From assembly GCA_026400415.1 (NCBI GenBank), contig JAPLPA010000204.1, forward strand, positions 1-16,871: a DNA stretch of 16,871 nt, written 5' to 3'. Made by a program: the position numbers and the translations under genes. Source of the DNA: Afipia sp. GTDB lineage: Bacteria > Pseudomonadota > Alphaproteobacteria > Rhizobiales > Xanthobacteraceae. Position 1 is the first letter of the stretch. Each line of letters starts with the position of its first letter. The notes beneath the pieces are model-generated. The model did no database searches. It was not told the origin of the DNA and saw only the letters and a program-made list of their open reading frames with translations. Shown piece by piece: positions 1 through 5,010 of the stretch.

Positions 1-86
1 AGGCGAGGGCCGCGAAGCTTTCACCTGAAAAACGAAGCGAAATTGCCCGCAAGGCTGCTCAAGCTAGGTACGGAAAACGTCCATAG
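1..86 (+). CDS. 3' end of an unidentified gene (partial)
   Basis: An open frame enters from the left edge (first full codon at position 3) and ends at TAG 84-86. Its last 27 residues are basic and alanine-rich, with the core LSPEKRSEIARKAAQARYGK. Tails of the type L(S/T)PE(Q/R)RSEIA(R/K)KAA.ARW are common at the C-terminus of small accessory proteins in proteobacteria, but they do not identify a function. The next gene starts 15 bases downstream on the same strand, so the two may be cotranscribed. The identity of the protein is unknown because its body lies outside the window. Coding status is supported by the typical tail and by the compact arrangement with the next gene. Confidence 0.6.
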   Translation, partial: ARAAKLSPEKRSEIARKAAQARYGKRP

Positions 87-101
87 CTTTTGTGAGTTTG
101 A

Positions 102-581
102 TTGCCGACAAAAGATGAGTTCCCGCCATTGCTGCCTTCTGGGCTGCATAAAATGAGCGAGGCCGACTTAAAGAAACTGACCGTGGATGCCTTCCCGCTT
201 TCGGGGAGACGCGCTGCGCTTTGGAACAACGTAACAGCCTTTGTCGCACATCTGAAACGGCACAAACTGGCTTGCGATATCTGGATTGATGGCAGTTTTT
301 TAACCCAGAAAATTGACCCAGATGACGTCGATTTCGTTCTAGATTTTGCAATTCAAACGATTGAAACCGCGACGCCCGCGCAGGAAGATTTTTTGCACCA
401 AGTAGGTAGCCACGCATTTTACGCAAACGAGAAGCTTCACAGCTTCATCATGTTTCATGCGCCAATCATACACGGCCAGCATGCAGAAGGCGTCCGCTTG
501 CATGGCCAATGGATGAGTGATTTCGGTATCAGTCTTGTGAAGAAAACCCCAAAGGGCATTGCTCTATTGGAGGTGCGCTGA
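102..581 (+). CDS. DUF6932-like protein, nucleotidyltransferase fold
   Basis: 159 residues, soluble, no signal peptide. The N-terminal part carries a P-P-L-L-P-S-G-L-H segment (residues 8-16) followed by helices. Residues 60-80 read as a strand, then G64-S65, then D75-V-D77, with K70 and P73 between. This GS...DxD pattern is that of the nucleotidyltransferase superfamily and of the family I know as DUF6932. A third catalytic carboxylate is not obvious, so nucleotide binding without catalysis is possible. The start is TTG at 102 with only a weak ribosome site (GTGAG, 92-96). I prefer it to ATG 153 because the conserved LPxGLH segment lies upstream of that ATG. The stop TGA shares its A with the ATG of the next gene, implying translational coupling. 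GC is low (38 % in 301-360), unlike the core genes. The role is unknown. DUF6932 proteins are often seen in accessory regions; a toxin-antitoxin or defence role is only inference. Confidence 0.7.
   Translation: MPTKDEFPPLLPSGLHKMSEADLKKLTVDAFPLSGRRAALWNNVTAFVAHLKRHKLACDIWIDGSFLTQKIDPDDVDFVLDFAIQTIETATPAQEDFLHQVGSHAFYANEKLHSFIMFHAPIIHGQHAEGVRLHGQWMSDFGISLVKKTPKGIALLEVR
569..573 (+). promoter_or_regulatory. Ribosome binding site GGAGG of the 581 gene
   Basis: GGAGG lies 7 bases before ATG 581, inside the last codons of the upstream gene. It fixes the start of the second gene and shows that the one-base overlap (TGATG) is a real coupled junction. Confidence 0.75.
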
Positions 582-1522
582 TGAGCAATTTACGCGGGCT
601 TCTGGACAAACTAAGCGACATTGAAGCTACAATTACCAAGACTGAGCGCGAGGCTACAAACCCAGAGTCTCTGGCTACGCGGCTTGCTTTGCAGTCGCTT
701 GAGTCTCGACGGGATATGCTTCGATCAGAAATGGCAGAAGTAACTGAGCGGAATTTTGTTGAGGTTTGTGACTACAGAATAATCCCAGAAAATGCCGATT
801 CTTATGCGCTATCTGCCGTATCAGCGGCCCTGCACGACTTCCAGGATTTAGTCACTCTCATTTTCTCTTCCATCGTATCTGCAAAGCCAAAAGTCAGCGC
901 AAAAGTCACTGCGGACATAGTTCAAAAGACTCAATTCGATTTTGGGTTCTCCTATTCGGGATCTCTTGGAATCGTTCTGACGGTCCCCAACGAGAGGCTG
1001 TTGCTCGTCGACTCCGATCTCGATCAGGCTGTGGGTGCCGTATTCTCGCTAATGAAAATAACGACGCCTGACGCTGTAAAAGATGCGGCCCACGTTTACG
1101 GCATCCCCGTTGTTAAGAAGCTTCACCACTTCGTAAAAACGCACAGCCAGAACGGGATGAGCGCCGACATCAAATGGGTCAGAGGTGAAACGGTTCGTAG
1201 AGAAGTCGTTTCTCAGGCACCCGAGATGGCTGAAATTCGTCGCATCATTGAGGAAAAGGCCGACACGGTTTCGGAGCCGTTGACGCTCACTGGCGAACTC
1301 GTTGGCTGGAACGTGCCGCGCCGGAGCTTTGTTATGGATTTTGCTGAAGCCAGACCCATTTCGGGCACATGGGCCGAGGACTTTGAGGGTGCGCTCCCGC
1401 GCAAGGTGCCTGCCAGATACGTCGCGCGGCTCACCAAGAAGACTACGGTCAAATATGCCGAGGATAAGGACCAGATTAGCTGGATTTTGAACGGCCTGAC
1501 GGAGACAAAGGCCGACAAATAA
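581..1522 (+). CDS. Conserved-looking hypothetical protein, coiled coil plus C-terminal beta domain
   Basis: 313 residues, cytosolic by sequence (no signal peptide or membrane segment). Residues 1-58 are a charged helical region that could form a coiled coil. Residues 80-110 are helical and rather hydrophobic. Residues 118-145 contain an alternating strand pattern with FGFSYSGSLGIVLTVP, then an acidic helix pair. The C-terminal part, about 230-308, looks like a small beta barrel, with glycine-turn-aromatic strands (L.GELVGW, RSFVMDF, ISGTW, YVARL). This layout reminds me of the two-domain DUF7946/DUF7947 type, but that is from memory and weak. I do not recognise a catalytic motif. It is translationally coupled to the DUF6932-like gene (one-base overlap, strong RBS at 569-573), so the two products probably act together. 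Composition is AT-rich relative to the core (45-52 % GC in two counted lines). An IS1-type transposase follows directly. Confidence 0.75.
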   Translation: MSNLRGLLDKLSDIEATITKTEREATNPESLATRLALQSLESRRDMLRSEMAEVTERNFVEVCDYRIIPENADSYALSAVSAALHDFQDLVTLIFSSIVSAKPKVSAKVTADIVQKTQFDFGFSYSGSLGIVLTVPNERLLLVDSDLDQAVGAVFSLMKITTPDAVKDAAHVYGIPVVKKLHHFVKTHSQNGMSADIKWVRGETVRREVVSQAPEMAEIRRIIEEKADTVSEPLTLTGELVGWNVPRRSFVMDFAEARPISGTWAEDFEGALPRKVPARYVARLTKKTTVKYAEDKDQISWILNGLTETKADK

Positions 1523-1529
1523 ACTGACC
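1521..1529 (+). repeat. Left copy of 9-bp direct repeat flanking the transposase
   Basis: AAACTGACC occurs here and again at 2462-2470. The two copies bracket the IS1-type transposase gene. Nine bases is a usual target duplication length for IS1-family elements. This copy overlaps the stop codon of the upstream gene. Confidence 0.4.
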
Positions 1530-1533
1530 GAAC

Positions 1534-1551
1534 TGCTTGACCGGTCAAGCA
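1534..1551. repeat. 18-bp perfect palindrome before the transposase
   Basis: TGCTTGACCGGTCAAGCA is identical to its reverse complement over 18 bases. It lies in the short gap before the transposase and has no T-tract, so it is not an intrinsic terminator. It could be an operator for a dimeric regulator (including the transposase itself) or part of the element's left end. Confidence 0.6.
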
Positions 1552-1555
1552 TGAA

Positions 1556-1570
1556 CCCCTATATTAGGGG
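1556..1570 (+). promoter_or_regulatory. Hairpin next to the transposase start codon
   Basis: CCCCTA-TAT-TAGGGG forms a perfect 6-bp stem with a 3-base loop. Its 3' arm contains AGGGG, the only purine-rich ribosome-site candidate, directly before ATG 1572. If the stem forms in the mRNA it would hide that site and damp transposase translation. This is seen as sequence symmetry; the regulatory role is inferred. Confidence 0.4.
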
Positions 1571-1571
1571 A

Positions 1572-2468
1572 ATGAACAGACTCGACAGATCGGCCCGCGC
1601 CAAAATCCTCCATTTGCTTTGTGAGGGTTCTTCTATCCGCGCCGTTACCCGTTTAACGGGCGCAAGCAAAAACACCGTCACCAAGCTTCTTGTCGATGCC
1701 GGACGTGCTTCGGCGGCCTACCAAGACCGCGTGCTTCGCAACCTTCCTTGCAAGCGCGTACAGGTCGATGAAATTTGGAGCTTCGTTTACGCCAAGGCGG
1801 GCCACGTAGCCTCCGCAAAGGCCGCTCCAATTGATAGCGGCGACGTTTGGACGTGGACTGCCATCTGCGCCGACACAAAACTGCTGGCGAGTTTCTATGT
1901 GGCGGATCGTGGTTTTCGGTCGGCAAGCGAATTTATGAAGGACTTGAAGAGCCGCCTTGCAAATCGGGTGCAGCTGACGAGTGACGGCCACCGCGCCTAT
2001 CTGCAAGCCGTCGAAAGGCACTTTGGCGATGAAGTTGACTACGCCATGCTGGTTAAGCGTTACGGCAAAGATCAATCACCATCGCCCGAACGAAAATATA
2101 GCCCAGCCATTTGTCTCGGCGCGGAGAAGAAGCCAGTTACCGGCAATCCTGACCCGAAGCATGTCAGCACGTCTTTCGCGGAGCGGGCTAACCTAACGAT
2201 GCGAATGAACATGCGCCGCTTCACGCGTCTGACAAACGGCTTCTCTAAAAAGATTGAGAACCATGCGTGCGCCATCGCGCTTCACGCCATGTTCTACAAT
2301 TTCGTGCGAGTGCATCAGACGTTGAAAACAACGCCTGCAATGGCTGCGGGCGTCACGTCGCGGCTGTGGGAAATGGAGGACTTGGTGGAAATGATTGAAG
2401 CCTTTGAATCCCGCAATTCGGCTGTCACAAAGCGCGAAGATGCAGTTTTACTGTCTAATTCAAACTGA
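1572..2468 (+). CDS. IS1-family transposase
   Basis: 298 residues from ATG 1572. An in-frame ATG at 1551 is possible, but the family normally starts MNRL, which matches 1572. The N-terminal 45 residues form a helix-turn-helix region (IRAVTRLTGASKNTVTKLL). The RNase H-like DDE core follows, with the first Asp in QVDEIWSF, the second in TSDGHRAYL, and the Glu in the segment SFAERANLTMRMNMRRFTRL. That last segment is the hallmark of the IS1 group (compare ERNNLTLRTRIKRL in InsB of IS1). All three acidic residues are present and the frame is intact at full family length, so the enzyme may be active. Unlike classical IS1 it needs no frameshift. It is flanked by a 9-bp direct repeat (1521-1529, 2462-2470), although good terminal inverted repeats were not found. 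It catalyses DNA cleavage and strand transfer of its element. Confidence 0.9.
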   Translation: MNRLDRSARAKILHLLCEGSSIRAVTRLTGASKNTVTKLLVDAGRASAAYQDRVLRNLPCKRVQVDEIWSFVYAKAGHVASAKAAPIDSGDVWTWTAICADTKLLASFYVADRGFRSASEFMKDLKSRLANRVQLTSDGHRAYLQAVERHFGDEVDYAMLVKRYGKDQSPSPERKYSPAICLGAEKKPVTGNPDPKHVSTSFAERANLTMRMNMRRFTRLTNGFSKKIENHACAIALHAMFYNFVRVHQTLKTTPAMAAGVTSRLWEMEDLVEMIEAFESRNSAVTKREDAVLLSNSN

Positions 2469-2470
2469 CC
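2462..2470 (+). repeat. Right copy of 9-bp direct repeat flanking the transposase
   Basis: Second copy of AAACTGACC. It includes the TGA stop (2466-2468) of the transposase. Confidence 0.4.
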
Positions 2471-2568
2471 CACTACCCAAAAAACACAAGAACATTTCAA
2501 GAACAAAAGTGCCGCAGCCGTCCAACTATTGAAATCCGAGCAGTAGCGGGAGGAAAATCAACAGCCGA

Positions 2569-3039
2569 TCAGGGCTTCGCGGCCTTGCAGACCGGGTTGT
2601 AGGCCCAGTTGCGGTCAAGCCCGACGACACACCATTCGACGCCCGAGCCGAAGCCAGCGAAGCCGCCATCCTCGACGATGGAGTAATGGACTTCACGGGC
2701 GCGCCCGTCGCTCAACATGGCGCTGGCGGCACAGAAGCGGCGCGGAATACTTTGGCTGGCCCAAGCCCGAAACGCCACTTCATGGACGTCGGCAAAGCCG
2801 GTGATTTCGAGACTTGAATTCCAAAACTTGCTCTCTTTTTCGGCAAACTGGGACGAGATGGCGTGGAGCGCGTCGCCGCACTGGCCCATTTCGCCGTCGT
2901 ACCGTGGGCCCGTCAGATAAACGCCGCGTTCGATGATATTGGCGGATTGCGCAGCCGGAACGAACGAAACAACGCTGGCGATGACGGCGATCGCCGCCAT
3001 CAAGCTGAGTTTATGCAGAGCTGAAAAGATTTCACGCAT
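2569..3039 (-). CDS. Exported hypothetical protein
   Basis: 156 residues from ATG 3039. A GTG four codons upstream (3051) is in frame, but the site GGTGGA (reverse complement of 3047-3052) sits 7 bases before ATG 3039, which decides the start. Residues 1-33 are a signal peptide: basic start, hydrophobic core LMAAIAVIASVVSFV, and a likely cleavage at AQS-A. The mature part has four cysteines (in GQCGD, RRFCAA, EWCVVG and PVCKA), suited to two disulfides in the periplasm, and ends NWAYNPVCKAAKP. I believe it belongs to a small family limited to Bradyrhizobium relatives, but I know no function. It is divergent from the small exported protein at 3216. Confidence 0.75.
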   Translation of the reverse strand: MREIFSALHKLSLMAAIAVIASVVSFVPAAQSANIIERGVYLTGPRYDGEMGQCGDALHAISSQFAEKESKFWNSSLEITGFADVHEVAFRAWASQSIPRRFCAASAMLSDGRAREVHYSIVEDGGFAGFGSGVEWCVVGLDRNWAYNPVCKAAKP

Positions 3040-3215
3040 TGAAGTATCCACCGCAAATCGTTGCGTGGAAGGTGCCGCCTCAAGGCCAAAGGGTCAAGTG
3101 CAGTCCGGCAACACTCCAGCAACACTTAGGAACTACCCCGCTTCGTTCGCCTCGGCATTCTTTCAATGTCCGACGGCCCGCTTTATGGTGAGCCCAGAGT
3201 CGTATGGAGAGCGCA

Positions 3216-3506
3216 ATGCGGATCATGGTTTTGGCAGTTCTGGCTGCGACGTTCGGGACGGCTTTTGCTACGCCGTCACATGCGGGCACCCCGGCCTTCA
3301 AAGGCAACGACACCGGCGGCATCATCGCCTATTCGCTTTTCACCGATGGCGTGGATATCAAGGCGCTCGCCGTCAACCACTGTGCTAGCTATGGCAAGTC
3401 GGTGAGGCTGACCGGCGCACAGGCGACCTATGGCGGCTACATTTCGTTCGAATGCGTGTGGGTTCATCCCGGCTATGGTGACGCTCCGTTGCGGGCCGCA
3501 TACTAA
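3216..3506 (+). CDS. Small exported hypothetical protein
   Basis: 96 residues from ATG 3216, preceded by GGAGA at 3206-3210 (5-base gap). This favours it over the in-frame ATG 3204. A signal peptide of about 23 residues (MRIMVLAVLAATFGTAFA, then TPSHA-G) precedes a mature part with GNDTGGIIAYS, a cysteine in NHCASYGK and another in SFECVWV, probably one disulfide. The pattern GNDTGGII...HCA.Y.K...YG.YI.F.C is one I associate with a family of small secreted proteins, often in several copies, in Bradyrhizobium and relatives. Function is unknown. The next gene starts 9 bases after its stop, so the two may be cotranscribed. Confidence 0.75.
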   Translation: MRIMVLAVLAATFGTAFATPSHAGTPAFKGNDTGGIIAYSLFTDGVDIKALAVNHCASYGKSVRLTGAQATYGGYISFECVWVHPGYGDAPLRAAY

Positions 3507-3515
3507 GCATCCGCG

Positions 3516-4058
3516 ATGCGACGAAAACTTATCCGTTACGTCCTTCCGGTTTTTCTTCTCGCGCCGTTTTATGTTCCAACGCGCGCGGCGCCCGTCGAGA
3601 TACCGAACCGCAAGCCTGGTCTCTGGGAAGTTAAAATCAATCGCAGCGGCGGACAGATACCTTCGCAGACAGTGCAACACTGCACGGACGCGACCACGGA
3701 CAAGGACATGAGCGGCACTTTCGCTCCGATGACAAAAGACATGTGCTCCAAGCAGGACATGCAGAAGACCGCCAACGGCATGACAATCGATTCCATTTGC
3801 AACATCGGCGGCATGACGTCGGTCTCGCACATGGACGTCACAGGGGACTTCAATTCGGCCTACACCATCAAGATGACATCGCAGAACAGCGGCGGCCCGG
3901 CCGGAATGCCGCACGACTCCGCAACGACGATGGAAGCGAAATGGCTCGGCGAGTGCAAAGCCGATCAGAAGCCCGGCGACATGATCATGCCCGGTGGCGT
4001 CAAAATGAACATCAAGGACTTGCAGAAAATGCGCGACGCGATGCCGAAGCGGCAATGA
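3516..4058 (+). CDS. DUF3617-type exported protein
   Basis: 180 residues. An N-terminal signal peptide (RRKLIRYVLPVFLLAPFYVPTRAA, likely cut near residue 25) is followed by the KPGLWEVKI segment that opens DUF3617 domains. The mature region holds 15 methionines and four cysteines (HC, MC, IC, EC) in about 155 residues. DUF3617 proteins are envelope proteins of unknown role; the rich thioether and thiol content suggests, but does not show, metal or redox chemistry. It starts 9 bases after the preceding small exported protein. No clear ribosome site is seen before ATG 3516, so coupling to the upstream gene is likely. It converges with the minus-strand gene ending at 4063. Confidence 0.8.
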   Translation: MRRKLIRYVLPVFLLAPFYVPTRAAPVEIPNRKPGLWEVKINRSGGQIPSQTVQHCTDATTDKDMSGTFAPMTKDMCSKQDMQKTANGMTIDSICNIGGMTSVSHMDVTGDFNSAYTIKMTSQNSGGPAGMPHDSATTMEAKWLGECKADQKPGDMIMPGGVKMNIKDLQKMRDAMPKRQ

Positions 4059-4062
4059 TGCT

Positions 4063-4275
4063 CTAGCGCGCTATTTTCCAAGGGTCGTATTTTTCCTTCG
4101 AATCCGGGATTTTCGACATCGCGGCTTTCGCGGCGGCATCTTCTGCTGCGCGGCGCTTCTGGACGTCTTCACCTTTCGGCGCGTTTCCGTCACCGGACGG
4201 GCGCGGTTTGCCCATTTGCGCGAACGCCTGCGTCGCGAGCAGCGTGACAAGAATCGCAGTCAAGATAGTTTTCAT
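4063..4275 (-). CDS. Small exported charged protein
   Basis: 70 residues with a clear signal peptide (MKTILTAILVTLLATQAFA, then Q). The ribosome site GAGGG lies a few bases before the ATG on the minus strand. The mature part is about 50 residues: a Gly/Pro/Asp linker, then a charged Ala-Lys-Glu helix, ending DSKEKYDPWKIAR. Short exported peptides ending in a DPW..R motif are familiar in Nitrobacteraceae, but I know no function. It is convergent with, and only 4 bases from, the DUF3617 gene. Confidence 0.7.
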   Translation of the reverse strand: MKTILTAILVTLLATQAFAQMGKPRPSGDGNAPKGEDVQKRRAAEDAAAKAAMSKIPDSKEKYDPWKIAR

Positions 4276-4327
4276 TCGACCCTCATTGAGCAGCGCACGA
4301 ACAACCGTAGCATTTCCCCGAAATCAA

Positions 4328-4345
4328 AAAAGCCCGGCACCGGTC
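4328..4345 (-). terminator. Weak terminator-like sequence after the thioesterase gene
   Basis: On the minus strand a GC-rich stretch with a short inverted repeat (CCGGTGCCGG) runs directly into TTTTTT. The T-tract is good, but the stem can only be 3-4 bp with a tight loop, so this is a marginal intrinsic terminator for the hisS-tautomerase-thioesterase run. Confidence 0.3.
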
Positions 4346-4382
4346 ACAATTCTCAGAAGTTCGTGAACGCGAAATCGCTTAA

Positions 4383-4778
4383 TCAACCCACACCGAAACG
4401 CTTTTCGAAGACCGCTATTGCGACAACGCCGCGACGATGCGTGCCCTCGCCGATCTTGCGATCGCCGTCCCACGCTTCGACTGCGAACAACACAATCTTT
4501 GGCGAAACTTCGATCACGCGCGAATTGAGATGAACCTCTCGTCCGACCGGCGTCGCGGCAAGGTGCTTCACCTTCACCTCCATGCCAACGCTGACATAAC
4601 CGTCCGGCAATAATTTCGCGATGGAAGCGGTCGAAACCATTTCCATGTGCAGGATCATGATCGGCGTCGAATAGACGGCAGGCATGGTGCTGAGGAAATG
4701 TTGAACTGTCATGTCGTGCGTGACAGTGACGACTTTCTCGCCGGTCATGCCGACGCTGACTTTCTCAAGCACGTTCAT
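4383..4778 (-). CDS. Hotdog thioesterase of the fluoroacetyl-CoA thioesterase (FlK) type
   Basis: 131 residues, a single hotdog domain. The segment STPIMILHMEM is followed by KHLAATPVG. These place T38, E46 and H72, whose spacing (8 and 26) is the same as that of the catalytic Thr42-Glu50-His76 of FlK. The family hydrolyses acyl-CoA thioesters; the real substrate here cannot be told from sequence, and fluoroacetyl-CoA is unlikely to be the main one. It begins 7 bases after the stop of the tautomerase gene on the same strand, so it is the last gene of a hisS-tautomerase-thioesterase run. The ribosome site is weak, which fits translational coupling. Confidence 0.85.
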   Translation of the reverse strand: MNVLEKVSVGMTGEKVVTVTHDMTVQHFLSTMPAVYSTPIMILHMEMVSTASIAKLLPDGYVSVGMEVKVKHLAATPVGREVHLNSRVIEVSPKIVLFAVEAWDGDRKIGEGTHRRGVVAIAVFEKRFGVG

Positions 4779-4785
4779 CGAATGA

Positions 4786-4986
4786 CTACTTCGCAGCGGC
4801 CTTGCGTTCGATGAATGTCTTGCCGCCTTTCATCTTGTGCGACAGCGGCGCTTCGTTGATCTGGATCACGACTGCTTCGGCATCGACGCCGAGATTCTTG
4901 ACCAGCGCCTGCGTAATGTCGCGCATCATGCCGGCCTTTTGTTCGTCAGTGCGGCCTACCGCCATGCTCACTGTGATCTCTGGCAT
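4786..4986 (-). CDS. 4-oxalocrotonate tautomerase family protein
   Basis: 66 residues, the normal size of the small tautomerases. After removal of Met the protein begins with proline (PEITVSMAVGRTDEQKAGMM), and Pro1 is the general base of this superfamily. The pattern GRTDEQK...VT..L...LG and the C-terminal GKTFIERK segment are also typical. Members catalyse keto-enol tautomerisation of 2-hydroxymuconate-like acids, or act as dehalogenases or isomerases; the substrate here is unknown. GGGAGA precedes the ATG with a good gap. It lies 24 bases after hisS and 7 before the thioesterase gene, so the three are probably cotranscribed. Confidence 0.88.
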   Translation of the reverse strand: MPEITVSMAVGRTDEQKAGMMRDITQALVKNLGVDAEAVVIQINEAPLSHKMKGGKTFIERKAAAK

Positions 4987-5010
4987 TTCGTCTCTCCCTT
5001 TTTCTGAAGT

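Larger units (their letters stand above)
1530..2461 (+). mobile_element. Possible IS1-type insertion sequence (boundaries tentative)
   Basis: These boundaries are what remains if the AAACTGACC repeats at 1521-1529 and 2462-2470 are the target duplication. The element would be 932 bp, with the transposase starting about 42 bases from the left end and running into the right end, as is normal for IS1-type elements. Against this, the left end and the reverse complement of the right end agree only in the first few bases (GAACT against GAATT), and the transposase stop codon would be supplied by the duplicated target. The gene may instead be a lone transposase whose ends have decayed. Confidence 0.35.

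Noticed and set aside
3107..3127. Repeated CAACACT in the divergent gap 3040-3215
   Set aside because: A 7-base repeat with no spacing regularity; expected by chance.
3276..4055. 259-codon minus-strand open frame opposite the DUF3617 gene
   Set aside because: It lies antisense to two genes with signal peptides and family motifs. Its product is an Arg/His-rich composition typical of a GC-rich shadow frame.
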